Shown one piece after another: positions 10,837-22,257 of a DNA stretch of 64,000 bases; position 1 is the first letter of the stretch, and every line of letters begins with the position of its first letter. The notes beneath the pieces were generated by a model. The model searched no databases, was not told the origin of the DNA, and worked only from the letters and a program-made list of their open reading frames with translations. The stretch is taken from NCBI GenBank assembly GCA_037176885.1, contig JAWWNJ010000148.1:186001-250000 (forward strand), read 5' to 3'. Both the position numbers and the translations under genes were made by a program. Source of the DNA: Favolaschia claudopus. Taxonomy: Eukaryota > Basidiomycota > Agaricomycetes > Agaricales > Mycenaceae.

Positions 10837-13800
10837 AAGTGTATGGGACCCGGAGTCGAAGCGAGGGCGGCGAGTCGTCAATTTCGCGAAGCCCGCGGCC
10901 TGTTGTAGCGACTTTCCATTGCGCATGCCAGAGGGAGAGGATATGCAGGTTTATGGCACGTTTGCAGGACGTCAGTGAGACGAGGGTACTGGAAGGCGAT
11001 TGGAGAAGTGTTGCAGCTTTCGCAGCGTCGTCGGCGAGCTCGTTGCCGTGAGTGCCGATATGTGCGGGAGTCCAGAGGTTGGTGATGCGTAGCCCAGGAA
11101 GGCGCTCGGCAGCCTTTCGAACGAGCTGATCGTAAGCGATGGCACGGTGTTGACCAGAGCGCGGTGCTGTGGAGAGTATACCTGCCTGGGAATCCGAGAC
11201 AATCAATAGGTGACTGATGTCACGGTCACGCTCCATCGCACGCTGCGTGGCATTGAGCAAGCCCTCCATCTCACCCTCTGCAACCTGCCCATCCCCGAGA
11301 GGAAGCAAGATACGCTCCACTACCCTTCCCCCGATCAATAACACCGCTGCTCCACCCGCTTTGCCCTCCAGCAATGACCCATCTGTATACCAAGTGGATC
11401 CAGCATATGTCGGGTCGCGAATGAACTCATTGAGCACACCAACGGCAGATGACTTGTGCGGAATAATGGTGGTGACAGGGAGGTCTTCAGCCCAAGGGGG
11501 TGAGTATACCGGTACGATGTGTTCCATGCCCAGAGTAAGCTGCGCGTTATCATCCGATGTTACAGGAGGAGCAGTCAAAGTTACTTGCCTTCCGCCCGGA
11601 GGCGGAGACAGGCCCCGAGCACTAGGCTCGTTGACTGCCCCCCCTCGCTTTCCACGGTCGCCGCAGTTGTTCGCGTCTGCGCCCGGTTCCGTCGTAACAT
11701 CGGTGGGGGAGCGGGATGTGCGTTCACGTTCTCGGATGCGCGTGGCGCGCGGAGGAATATGGGGCGGCCAGTGAACCAGCGGGAGATGCTCTACAAAGTG
11801 AAGAGGAGAAGCATGGTGAGCTCGGCGCGGGACGGAAAGAATGGCGTCTCGGAGTATGGGAACGATACCATGTGTCTGAGGAAGGGTGAGGTATTGGGCG
11901 ATGCGATGGAGGAGATCGCGCTGGAGACGGAGGGGTGCAGGAAGGATTGCCGCTTCTTTCTCAAGAGCGGCAAGGGACGCGGTACTAAATCCACCTGTAA
12001 TACAGCGTGCAATGCACTTGTTAACACGCTCCAGCGGCTTCAGTGATTTCGGGGGAAGGGGGAGGAAACAGCTAACACCGTAATCCGCCCTAGGAAGAAC
12101 CACCGACCGAGCTAAGTCCCGAACCATAAGCGGTCGTAGACCCCATACCGAGTGCGTGAGGGCGAGCGAAGCGCCAAGGGCCCTTGTAGCGGAAGCAGCC
12201 CGTGCTTTGATATGAGCCTCGCCTGTAAGTTTTGAGTCAATAACAACACCGATCCACTTGACTGTTTCCGACGGGTGGATGGTGACCCCGTTAAAGCTGA
12301 CGCAGTAGCTCGAGAGGTCTTCCCGGCCAGGCGAGTGGTGCAAGAGCTCGGTTTTGGACTCTTCAAAGGTAGCTTCGTCGTCGTCGGACCAGGAATTGGC
12401 AACGGAAGCGGCCTTGTTGAGAACTCCGACATTCTGGAATGCTGAACGGCTGGCCGTGCTGAAATTCGTGTCATCAACAAACCCGTACTTCCAACCAATT
12501 GAGACCCCAATTTTCTCTAGGCGACGCAGTAAGCGGTTGATGACTAGAAGGAAAATAATCACAGATAGAGCAGAGCCCTGCGGAGTTCCCTCCTCAACAC
12601 AGCGAAAAGTGACGGTGCGAACACCATCAATGACCACCGTGACGAGGTGATGGTGAAGGAACGACGCAACCCAGAGAATGAGCTGCCGAGAGAAGCCTAG
12701 GGAAGCCAGCTCTTGGACGACCACGTGGTGCGATACACGGTTGAATGCCCCTTTGAGATCGTAGAAGAGGGTAGATACAGTGTTTCCGGCGTCGAGCTGA
12801 GCTCGGACACGATGAATGTAACCGTCGACGGCTTGGAGGGTGTTGTGTCCAGGGCGGCCACCGTATTGTGCATCCTCGATGAACCCAAGAGTTTCCGCTT
12901 CAAATGCGAGACGGTCAGCAACGAGACGCTCCAGAGGTTTAGCAAGAATGTGCTCAAAGTTCTCCACCGGTCGCCACGCCTTTGGCGATGTCTTGTCTTT
13001 CTTGCCTTGCTTATGAACCGGAGTCGCAACATTAGCTTTGTACGGCGTGGGCTTTGCACCTAGTGCCACGGAAGACTTGAAGACGGCGCGGATCCATTCC
13101 CGTGTGACCGAGTACCCGCGCTGCATAAAGCCCATTTGGAGTCCAAAGCGGTCCGGGCCTTTCCACGGGGGTGCAGACAAGATGACTGCGTCAGCTTCCG
13201 CATCGGTGACGGCGACGAAGGGTCGTTCGTTGATAATTTGGATAGAACGTGCACGAGTAAGGGGATCAGTGAGAGTGTCAAAGGAGGCAGGCAAGAATTC
13301 TTGCCTGTCCGCCGAGGGCGGAAGTCCGCTGAGAGGCTGAGCCTCCGAGCAGACCCCCCCTCGCTTGTTCCGGGCGCCGCAGATCAACTCGTCCGCGCTC
13401 GTGTCCGGAGGCACATTGTGTGGGGGCAGGGAATCTGTAACGTCAGACGCTTTGGACCCGAACCAAGCCCTCGCAAGAACCCGACCGCGATCTAGATGAG
13501 AAAGCGCGGTAGATCCTGTAACAGGGTCACAGATGGAAGGGAAGACAGCAGACCGACGTTCTTTGAGGCGATTGAGGGCTTTGTATACATCGACGCGCTC
13601 CAGCTCCTTAAGAAATGTCGCCCAGACTTCCTGTTTAGCTTCTGAGATTGCCCTGTAGAAGTCCCGCCGAGCCAGTAGCCACAAAGACCATGCCGACTTG
13701 AGGCGTGTGCGCTGATAGGTGCGGCGGCAATTTCGCATACGGGAACGGAGGCGTGTAAGACCAGGTTTCCACCACCGCTTGGCCATAGAGGACGGTGAGT

Positions 13801-14373
13801 GGAGTGGGGTGGAGCTCTCCAACGCGCTCAGATAGACCTTGTTCAGCCACGATGCCGCCTCGTCGAGTTCCTCAAGAGTTGAAATCACTGGAAGAGGAAG
13901 CAGTTCGAGCTCGCGTCGCAAGATGCCGAGAAAGAGGTCAAGACCCATCTTGTCGGCGTTGAACCTGGTGGGCTTGAACTTCGAGACTTCGAAATCCAAG
14001 GAGTAGATGACGGGGAGATGATCACTAACAACGCAGAGAGACGGGTCGACCGTTGTTCGGACTGACATATAAAGCGAGGGCGAACAGAAGCCGAGGTCAA
14101 TGACGTTGCCAGAGGAGTGGGTGAGGACATCGGGAGGGGTGACGAGGACGAGACCAAAAGCCAGGAGTAAGTCGTGCAGCTCAAAGTCGGCCTCGCACGT
14201 CGGTGTCTTGGTGAGGAGATCCCATTGAGGGTGGTGTGAATTTGAGTCAAGACCCAGGAGGACGCGGGTGCCACGGAGGAGCTTCACCAGAACGTGCCGG
14301 AGAAGCGCGACACCCGCCTGAGTGTTACAGTCGTTGTAGAGATTAATGAGCGTAACGGGAACCGTCCCAAAAA
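10836..14373 (-). pseudogene. LINE ORF2: endonuclease-RT-RNase H polyprotein, both ends cut
   Basis: An uninterrupted frame covers 14287-10511 (1258 codons), but only the part to about 10836 is ORF2. Domain order: C-terminal half of an APE-type endonuclease (LGLDSNSHH, then SDHLPVIYS); reverse transcriptase with LFYDLKGAFNRVSH (about residue 511), EEGTPQGSALS and YGFVDDTNFS (about 603, catalytic DD); RNase H with WYTDGS (about 968), AEGEMEGL, LIVSDSQAG and HGNELADDAAKAA. This layout is known from RNase H-bearing fungal LINEs. The endonuclease N-terminus is missing; readable coding stops at about 14373 against a simple repeat. At the other end RNase H breaks off after LRVPYTSNI and runs in frame into ORF1 of a second copy. 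The frame is long and open but cannot give a complete enzyme. Confidence 0.85.
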
Positions 14374-14462
14374 TCCTATACTTGTACTTGATACTTGTAC
14401 TTGTACTTGATACTTGAATACTTGAATACTTGAATACTTGTACTTGATACTTGAAAAGAATG
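14374..14462. repeat. TACTTG-type microsatellite
   Basis: Runs of TACTTG, TACTTGA and AATACTTG units directly at the broken 5' end of the LINE ORF2. Related TACTTGAAAAG sequence marks the edge of the GC-rich repeat family at 15.8, 19.7 and 31.7 kb. Confidence 0.8.
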
Positions 14463-14588
14463 AAAACACAAGGATCAGCTCACGTGAAAAGTAACGTGAC
14501 TTTGACACGAAACCACGGGACCATGTCGAGATGCTGCTGCCGGCTGTCGAGATGTTGACGCCGCTTCCCACGAACCCACTCTCGACAT

Positions 14589-15185
14589 TCCGCCGCTGAT
14601 GTGACACCTGAAAAAGGGAATTTGATGGTGGCTGTTCTCACTGATCAGATATCTCAGTACATTTTGATGGGGACTACGATAGACACAATGTGGACGAAAA
14701 AAAAAGGCAAACCAGCAATTACCAGTTGGTGTGGAGGTTTTAAGGGTCATCACGAGTTTATGCTGCACAAATAGTTTCCGGGTTCGATTCTTGAATGTAT
14801 CACAATTTTTTTTTGTTAATGCCGAAGGCCAAAAAATTTCAACGGTTAACTGGTTAGGGTTTGCTTCCCCCAAAAAAACACTGCCGAAGGCCAAAAGAAT
14901 GCTGGGTTAGGTACTTGGTTAGGGTTAAGGCTTAGGGTTAGGGTTAGGGTTCGGGGGGTTGTGGGGGTGAGGAACAGAAGGATTCGCGCGAACGAGGCTT
15001 TAGAGTGCCAACCTGAGCGGCCCGGCTTGGGGGACCCCCCGAGCGCAGCGAGGGAGGGGAGGGCCGCGAATGGTTGGTCCCCTTCGCGCAAATGAAGGAC
15101 TAGGAATGCAGTTGCTCTGAATTTCGCTGAGAAGTTGGGTGCCATCAAATTTCCTTTTTCGGATGTCACATCAGCGGCGGAATGT
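14589..15185. mobile_element. TIR element of about 600 bp
   Basis: An imperfect inverted repeat of about 45 bp, beginning CATTCCGCCGCTGATGTGAC, bounds the segment on both sides. Target duplication not resolved. It contains a tRNA-like B-box (GGTTCGATTC near 14795), two TGCCGAAGGCCAAAA copies and TTAGGG units. Confidence 0.6.
14916..14956 (+). repeat. Interstitial telomere-like TTAGGG repeats
   Basis: GGTTAGGGTT, then an interrupted AAGGC, then three consecutive TTAGGG units ending TTCGGGG. TTAGGG is the usual fungal telomere unit; this short degenerate run is internal. Confidence 0.75.
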
Positions 15186-15189
15186 GGGC

Positions 15190-15400
15190 AAGTCCACGAA
15201 CCTTCCCGACGGCGCCGCGCACCGCGAGTGCAGCGAGCGGTAGTGCGGCGCCGAGGGCACGCAATCCAGCAAAAAAAATACTTTCATACCCCGGGGTTTG
15301 GGGCGGAGCCCCGACAAGCTGTGCACCAGCCGTAGGGAGGGACGCGAGCGCAGCGAGCCGGCCCTGCCGAAGGCGGGATGCTGAAGCTTGTACTGGGGAC
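15190..15400. repeat. Diverged copy of GC-rich repeat family
   Basis: GAGCGCAGCGAGC-type words, a GGGGTTTGGGGCGGAGCCCC segment and an AAGCTTGTAC edge match, with divergence, the copies at 16.0, 30.8 and 31.5-31.9 kb. No coding content. Confidence 0.65.
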
Positions 15401-15499
15401 TGGCAAATCACACCAAACAAATGTCTGTTTGGACTTTGTTTGTTCGGAGTCGGTCCTGCCCCCCGCCCTCTACAGTGACGCTAAAAATCTGAAACAAAT

Positions 15500-15796
15500 T
15501 GCAAATGAGTCCTGAGCCGAATCCTCAGGGAATGTCCCGCGCCGATTTCCCAAATTTTCCTCAAGAAGAGCGGAACATTAACGCAGAAATGGCTGTGAAA
15601 TGGCTTTGCACGGAGAAAATAATCATTTGCGGAACAGCAAGGGCCAAAATAAAAAATGTGGCCGGGACATTCCCTGTAGATTACAAATACTAAGAGATCC
15701 TATACTCAAGTTGTATTGAAAATGTCGACGGTTGAGGCTGCAGAAGGGACTGATGAGGGGCAGACATTTGATCACAGCCGCTTGCCAGTCCCCACT
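15500..15796. other. No gene seen
   Basis: Apart from a 64-codon open frame (15499-15693) with no recognisable motif, nothing supportable. Confidence 0.4.
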
Positions 15797-16213
15797 TGTA
15801 CTTGAAAAGAGGGCCAGGCCATCAGTCGCGTGACTTTTGACAGAAAGTCACGGGGTTTTGTCGACATCCTGCAACCGGCTGTACAGTGGCGGCGGGATCT
15901 GATGCCACCCCCCAAAAAATGATGTGGCCCCAATCGACTCCACTTGCATCAAAAGTTCCAGAAATGGGCTGTTCTATTTTTAGGGGTGGCATCAGATGGC
16001 GCCGCCACTGTAAAGAGGGCCAGGCCGTCAGTCGCGTGACTTTGACAGAAAATCACGGGGTCAATGTCGAGATGTTGAGATCGTACTAGACGTCGCGAGC
16101 GGAGCGAGCGCAGCGGGGTTTGGGGCGGCCAGCCCCAACAAGCTGTGTGACCGAACGGAGGGAGGTCGGCGAGCGAAGCGAGTCGGCCGTGCCGGAGGCA
16201 GGGAGCTAAAGCT
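15797..16213 (-). repeat. GC-rich dispersed repeat, two partial copies, minus orientation
   Basis: Starts with TACTTGAAAAGAGGGCCAGG and the segment GTCGCGTGACTTTTGACAGAAA. The beginning is present twice (15797 and 16013), split by a 127-bp MITE. The second copy continues through CGCGAGCGGAGCGAGCGCAG and the palindromic GC part to AAGCTTG. It matches the plus-oriented tandem copies at 31482-31918. Confidence 0.75.
15884..16010. mobile_element. 127-bp MITE (CAGTGGCGGC family)
   Basis: 30-bp inverted repeats CAGTGGCGGCG..ATCTGATGCC between TA dinucleotides (15882-15883 and 16011-16012). It lies inside the GC-rich repeat. Confidence 0.8.
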
Positions 16214-16316
16214 TGTGAAATCAATTGTAAACGCATAAAGACTACGTAATGCTTACGAGAGTACAGTATGCTGGAAAGTAAAGAATGATAAATAATTACC
16301 GCTAACACTCCCCCTC
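16214..16316 (-). mobile_element. LTR edge plus polypurine tract
   Basis: On the minus strand, GAGGGGGAG (16316-16308) is followed by TGTTAGCGG, and a TG...CA segment ends TTTCACA at 16214. The same tract-LTR junction is seen at 24643-24652 beside a recognisable Copia gene. A 94-bp LTR is very short, so this may be a truncated LTR or a miniature LTR element. Confidence 0.4.
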
Positions 16317-17513
16317 AGCGAGTGGACTCGAGTCGGGATGAATAAGTAGAGGGCGTGATGGAGAATATGTAAAATATATGGAACAACATACTGTTGCTCC
16401 CCCTTAAGCGTAAAACTTGCCAAATAAACTTCCGACCCAATACTTACTACCCAGCATTCTCTCTGGTAGAGCGTCGACGCTGTGTCGTGGCTCTCCAGCA
16501 CACGCGGTCGCGGATCGAAGACTGTTGGCGCTGACCCACTTGGGTCTCTGGCCCAGTCGGAAGGTGTCTGCCCGTTGCAGCTGTGGCGGTCTTCTGGTCA
16601 TCGTATTATCGGCTCCGTAGTCTTCGCTGCTGCTCTGGATGTCGCCGATCAAGAACTCCGCCCGTCACATTGTGCACCTAGGCGGTCTAATCGAGTCGGC
16701 CCCCCATACTGAGCGTGGTGGGCCTCCATACCCCTTATCTCCCCCTTCGAAAAAATGGTTTTTCGACTGTTCCGCGTGCGCAATGGAAGGAAGGGGAAAA
16801 TGTGAAAGAATGTGTGAAGTCGGCAGCAGATAGTGCGCGACGGGGTGAAAGAACAGGAGTTGCGCTGTGCGCATGAGACGCGGGCGTGGAATGCGGCTGA
16901 GGTGAGCATTTGGTGAGAGACTGAGCTATGGAGCAGCTCCCCAGTCCCGGCCATTCGCGTCAGAAGTCGGCGGTGTTAACGACCGCCATGAGCAACCCAT
17001 CATACGTAGGACTGCTTTAGAAGCTCCCCTGCAATGCCTGCGTGGAGTGTAAGGGAAGTGGCTCCCCCTGGGCATGCTGAGGTGAGTGTGCGCGATGTCG
17101 CGCTACCAAGAATGCCGTGCGAGCGTAATTCTCGAGTTGTCGCGTTGCCCGGGTCATCCATGGAAAAGTGACGTGGCAGCTATATGGACTGCTCGTCGTT
17201 GGCGCTGCTGCTCGTCGGTGACGTTGATGCCAGTCGTCGCAAGTGAGCGCCTGCGGCCCTCGTTGGAAAGGATCCTGGGGCTCGCTGCCCCATTCTGCGG
17301 CCGTGTGATTGCGATACGTGCAGTAACCCGTGCCGAGCCGAAAGCATCGGATATGTATTTGACCTGGCTCTGCGAGGTAGTGGTCAACATCAGTGAAGTC
17401 GACATGTGTTTTTCCGGATATGGCAAAAATCGGAAACTGTCCTGTTATTGATGCATTGTCAGGGCATAATATATAGCTGAGTGTTTTAAGCGGTACAGAG
17501 GTATCATATATTT
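16317..17513. other. About 1.2 kb without recognisable gene
   Basis: Adjacent to the LTR edge and so possibly LTR-element interior, but open frames (for example 17086-17451) show no gag, protease or polymerase motif. Confidence 0.4.
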
Positions 17514-17862
17514 ATGTCTACATCTTATTTTGAGTCATTCGGTGAGGTATACAGCCAGACTTTCACCAAAAAGCCACGGCAATTTCTATTTGCCACCACT
17601 GTAGGACATGGGAGAAATTCTGATGCCAATGGCAATGTGCAATTGCCCAACGTCAAAATTCCTACAAATACAGAAGAAGCTCTCATCGATGCAATCTACC
17701 CTGGCATTTCCGCAATTCAATTCAATCATAGATACTTCTTGGAACGCACTATTCTCTCGGGCAGAAATGATGAAGTTGCAAGTCTATGCTGAGGACTATC
17801 TAAAGTACGATTCTCTCTCTCTTGCTGCCGTCCAGCTTGTTGAGCCCGCTGTGGTGTATTAG
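17514..17862 (+). pseudogene. PIF1-like / Helitron-type helicase fragment
   Basis: One frame reads VKIPTNTEE, LIDAIYPGIS, FLERTILSGRNDEVASL and then stops. This resembles the segment of PIF1-family helicases around L-YP-...-RAIL-RNDDVD, found in Helitron Rep-helicases and their multicopy relatives. A continuation in another frame (AEDYLKYDS...) ends at 17862. No Walker motifs or Rep domain are nearby, so only a small relic remains. Confidence 0.5.
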
Positions 17863-18499
17863 GAGGAGTTTGGTCCCTTATATAAGATAGCAAACAGGAA
17901 ATATGAAAAGAAAGAAAAACACTGACATTGAAGACACAGATTAGCTAAACAAAAGATTTTAAAATCAAAGTATTTGTGACAATATTCAGTAGATGGCGTA
18001 CAACAGAATTCGGCTCGTTGATATGTAGATTTTTAACAGCGAAGAAGTAAGGCTGAGAGCATGTGAATTTATTTGTTTGCTAAATTGTTTGGGTTCTCTT
18101 ACCAGAACCAAAGAGCAGAGCTATAAAGCACCTCAGCTAAAAGCTAGCAGAGGAAGGCTACAGTACCTTTCTTCAAGACACAGTGAAGGTGCAAAGGGAA
18201 GGTGCAAGGCACAATACCAAACTGCGAGGCAAACTTGAGGCAAACGCGAACCAGTGACCGTCCTATAGGCCTTAAAAGTGGGTCGGCGGACCCTAAAGCC
18301 CTTTTAAAGGGGAAAGGCCTATAAATGTCACGTGTTAGCGCTTGGACCATGCCTCAAGCTGCAATTATTTTTGGAAGAAAAACCTTTGAAAACACAGCAG
18401 AATCAACCTTCAGACGAAATGAACCGCTGTTCAGCACCTTAGCTAGTGCCACTCACTCCGCTCGCTGCCTCTGTTGACTGGAGCAAAGACATGTGACTT
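17863..18499. other. No gene seen; local palindromic segment
   Basis: Around 18260-18325 CTATAGGCCTT pairs with AAAGGCCTATA and GTGGGTCGGCGGACCC forms an internal palindrome. No coding signal. Confidence 0.45.
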
Positions 18500-19460
18500 T
18501 ATAGCCCTCTTTAAGTGGGTACTTGCCGGGAACGGCAGCTTTGTACTTGTTTGTTCTCAGTCAACTCTTAGTTTTCCATGTTCCACTCTGTTCCGGCTTG
18601 CACAATGCCCATATAGACTAACTTTCGCGGTGAATGTTGTGTCAAATACCTAAATCTACTTAGATCCCCCACAAAAACAAAATTTTGCTCTCAAATACTC
18701 AATTTATCGTGCTGCAACCAGCATCCTTCCCAACATTTTGTGTTCCATTAGGTTCAAAATTTGAAGATATTCACTCTCCATGCATTTATGCTGCATCTGG
18801 GCCGTATGGATTGGCATCTTGGACCAATCTTGCCGTAAATTTCTGACTTGCGAAGAGGACCAACCAATTTCGGCCGAACCGGCCGAGTGTTCGGATATAG
18901 TTGATCTTCGCCTCGTTTGACTCCCTTTTCGTGGTCGGATAGTGTTTCCAGGGAAGGAATTATAGTTAATGACATTGTTAGCGCGCATATTTGAACGAAA
19001 TCGGACGAGCAGAGAGGTATATTGGCAGTACACAGTAAGTGTGACACCTGTGACTCCCCGCGTACGAAGAGGGAACAGAATAAAATCCATCGTTTATTCA
19101 GAACACATTCTAGCCATATAAGTTGTGGGGGAAATATCTTCCATTTCTATAGATCTTCAAATGTTATCCCTTGAATTTGTAAAATTCCTTTGCATTCCCC
19201 TGGAAGTGGGGGAGTGTTGATAAAATGCAGCAGCTTTGAGATGAAGGTTGAGGGAGGGAGTACCAAAAGGGATAACTTTTATTTTTATGCCTCTTATGAA
19301 GATTTTACCTCAGTAGTCCCAAGAGATACAGCCCGTTTTTCGGGCGGTGAAACCTTTGCAAAATTGGAACCAAACGCCTCTGCGAACCAAACAAGTACAA
19401 AGCTGCCGTTCCCGGCAAGGGCAGTGCCCGTACCCACTTTAAGGCCTTCAGACTTGTTCG
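18500..19460. mobile_element. Foldback element, about 0.95 kb
   Basis: Left arm (about 18510-18556): AAGTGGGTACTTGCCGGGAA then CGGCAGCTTTGTACTTG. Right arm (about 19387-19442) is its reverse complement with a short extra segment (GGGCAGTGCCC). Interior open frames on the minus strand (18704-19090) show no known motif. Target duplication not resolved. Confidence 0.55.
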
Positions 19461-19599
19461 ACGAATGCTATAGGCCTCATTATAGCCCACCTATAGGGCT
19501 ATAGCTTTTAAGGTTGCCCTTCGGCCGTAGGAACGCGCGAGCCGCGCTGAATGACTCACACGTCAACTGTCAGACCCGGACCGAGCTTTCCTCGGGCAA

Positions 19600-19850
19600 C
19601 TTTTAACATCTCGACAGCCGGTTGTGTTGTAGGATGTTGACAAAACCCCGTGATTTTCTGTCAAAAGTCACGCGACTGATGGCCTGGCCCTCTTTTCAAG
19701 TACGAGCTATGCGACCCGTGCCTTCGCCACTCCGGCGACCGCACTCTGCACCTCTAGCCCGACGGCGCCGCACTGCCGCTCGCTGCACTCGCTGGCGCGC
19801 GTCGCCGCGGGGATTCTCAGGCTTTGACAGAAAGTCACGGGGTGAATTTC
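19600..19850 (+). repeat. Partial copy of GC-rich dispersed repeat
   Basis: CGACAGCCGGTTGT, CCCCGTGATTTTCTGTCAAA, GTCACGCGACTGATGGCCTG and CTCTTTTCAAGTA match the edge of the family at 31.6 and 31.9 kb, plus orientation. Confidence 0.7.
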
Positions 19851-20114
19851 CCTTTCCGGCACTGAGGCTGTGCCGTGCTCTTTTAAAGTACAGTGCCGGA
19901 CACCCAAAGTCGACAATGTTGATTGCCGCCGAACGGGAATTTTGGGGATAATTCTGACTTCAGAATCGGATTCGCCGACCCCGGAAAAGCTCAAAAAACC
20001 ACCTCCGAAGTTTTTCCCACGACATTTTGGCTGTGGCCAAATTTTTGGGGTCAAAAATCGAAACTCTGTGTACCTTCTTTGAGCTCCGAGCGCAAAAATT
20101 TTGATCTCTGAGTA

Positions 20115-20726
20115 AGATAGAGAGCGTGGGATCCCCGCACCCTTATGTCAGCATCACACTGTGACATTGTCACGCTCGACGTCGAGGGCTTATAGCACGA
20201 TGCTAAGGTCCAGATTGGGAATTTTGCCCAATACAAGTCTTAGATAGAGGTTCAATGAAGGGTTCCTATTGGGCAGAGTTGCCAAAATGTCCCCTGGTCT
20301 CTTGCTATATGACCCACAAAAAAATTCAGACCACTTTTTTTCTGAGTGTTTCTATGTGGTTTTCTCACCAAATGGGACACTTTTCAAAGATTTCGGAGGA
20401 AAATTTGGCCAGCACAGCCACAGGATAGTCATCTCGGCATGCTTCGGCAGCTCGCTCAAGGGTGGGACCTGTCAAATCTTTGCGGCGCAATGAGTGACAG
20501 AACACTGACAGAACCTCCTTGCAGTGTGGAAGGTGCTTTTCAAACCAAAAACCAAAATTTCAGAGCCGAAACAGCGAGAATGTCTTGTAAGTCTGTAGGT
20601 CAGCCCTTCCGCAGGCCGGAAAGAGCACGAAATTTTTTGTGCGACTGGGGATTTGGCCGTGGGAACGATTAATAAGCGTTACATAACGTGCTTAAGTAAG
20701 GTGTGGGGATCCCACGCTCTCTATCT
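20115..20726. mobile_element. 612-bp TIR element, complete copy
   Basis: Inverted repeats AGATAGAGAGCGTGGGATCC at both ends, flanked by TA (20113-20114 and 20727-20728). About 560 bp is repeated almost unchanged at 29779-30336. Small open frames inside (20269-20493 and others) show no transposase motif. Confidence 0.85.
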
Positions 20727-20728
20727 TA

Positions 20729-21099
20729 GTGCCGGAGAGAGTATGACGGCCGGGACTGCAATCTAGGCGGAAATCTGTGCAAACTTTCAACACCAACTCA
20801 CGGCAGCGGAACGGCACGGTGGGCGGCACGTGTTCGGTGACGGAATTGATCAACATGATGTAAAATGTCCAAATACGGTGATGTTTGCCAGGGAATCTGT
20901 GTCAAAACGGCTCGTGAAATTATTTTTATTTTATCAGGAACAGAACCAGCTCAATTAACGGAGTCGATTGCCCTGTGTTTCGTAATTTTCCCATCAAATT
21001 TAGGTGTTCGGCCAATTTTTTGGGGCTGAATTTTTTTGATTTTGAGTTTTGGGGAAATCGGCTCGTGCAAAAACATTCTTTGGGTCCGTAACATCGTGT
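20729..21099. other. No gene seen
   Basis: Nothing supportable between the TIR element and the next repeat copy. Confidence 0.4.
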
Positions 21100-21469
21100 T
21101 TACACAAAGAACTAACACTCCGATTAGATAGTAGACTAAACCCTCTAGAGGGATTTCTCATCCGCTCAAAACTCACAATAAATATATTTTTCACGGCACG
21201 GATTTGAGACATCACTGATACAATCAATCAATCACTCACGTGTGCTTACGACACATATCCTTATTGGGTAGCCATAAGTCCGGACGCCGAGTTACATGCT
21301 CCCAAAGTCGTTGGAAAGCTATTGGCTGCAACTTATGTCCTTCTCCTAGTGAGATTTCAGTACAGAAAATGCAATATAAAATTTGGTTTTTTGTTCTTGG
21401 GCGATTTGAGACATCAATGATGGCATCAGTGATGGGACCTATTTGGTGGTGTTTATGCAATGTGCACCA
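21100..21469. mobile_element. TGGTGC-family element, copy 2, left end lost
   Basis: The interior matches 100-460 (CTCCGATTAGATAGTA, ACTCACAATAAAT, GATTTGAGACATCA, TGGTGGTGTTTA), and the right terminus reads GTGCACCA at 21469. The left terminus is missing and no TA follows the right end. Confidence 0.65.
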
Positions 21470-21806
21470 TTGGCATGTGTAACACCTTCCATAAATAGAA
21501 GATCAAAGTTGTCGACTTTGCGTGTCCGGCACTGCACAGTATAGGATAGTTTTAAGGGCCTGCTGTTCTGGAGACTGGCGTCGCGACCCACCGGCCAGTA
21601 GACCGGATTTCGATCCCGGTGCGTACAGTGCACGCCGTTCCCGATCAGACTTCTCTCATTTAACCAGACAACAAACGGACATACGAGGACATTGGCCTCA
21701 AAAGATGCGGTGGAAGCATTGTGAGAGTTAAGAATCATATGATGGCTGCGAAATTGCTGGCGGAAGGGCCCAATCCCAAGCGAAATGTGTTGAGAGAACC
21801 GCATCA

Positions 21807-22215
21807 ATGAGCCCGCGTCAACCACAACCCTCAGACCTCACCGTGATCTATCCTGGAGTGTTCATCCTGTTTACAGAGTATGTAGAGGGGGAAACAAACG
21901 ATTGCTGCGCTAGCCCGCTCCCTTGGCGGTGTCGAGGAAGATGGAGCACGTTCAATAACACGTCAAATCCTTTCTGGCGTGGAACATATCCACAGGCAGG
22001 GTCTGATACACCACGATACAGCCGTTTTGAAAACAATATACAGGTTGAGTGGGGCTCGTTCGTTTGTGCTTACGTTTGTTGACCATTCTGTCATCGGCAA
22101 AGCCAGGAGCACCACTCTGGGGCGTTGCCGTACCGCATCAATTGCCGTTGGTCCCTTGTTTTGGCCCTTGCTCGCAAGTCATGGCCGTGTCGAGCTCTGG
22201 GCAAGTAGCAGCTGA
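21807..22215 (+). pseudogene. Kinase-like fragment
   Basis: Frames read YPGVFILFTEYVEGET, then after a shift SITRQILSGVEHIHRQGLIH with HHDT, then VLTFVDHSVIGKA. This is the hinge, catalytic-loop and DFG region of short agaricomycete kinase-like proteins, but Asn of the catalytic loop and DFG are not preserved, and it is shifted. Like the kinase-like gene at 571-2960 it lies just right of a TGGTGC-family terminus. Confidence 0.5.
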
Positions 22216-22257
22216 GTCTTAATCCTCAGTTCTGTTAACCCCCTGTTTTTTCCCGGT

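Noticed and set aside
14748..14815. tRNA gene suggested by GGGTTCGATTC
   Set aside because: No paired acceptor or anticodon stem could be drawn; at best a SINE remnant.
16214..16307. A complete 94-bp LTR of a functional element
   Set aside because: No second LTR, primer-binding site or coding interior was found, so only the polypurine tract-LTR edge is claimed.
21585..21640. tRNA gene suggested by GATTTCGATCCCGG
   Set aside because: No anticodon stem-loop or D-arm at the right distance, and the B-box is imperfect.
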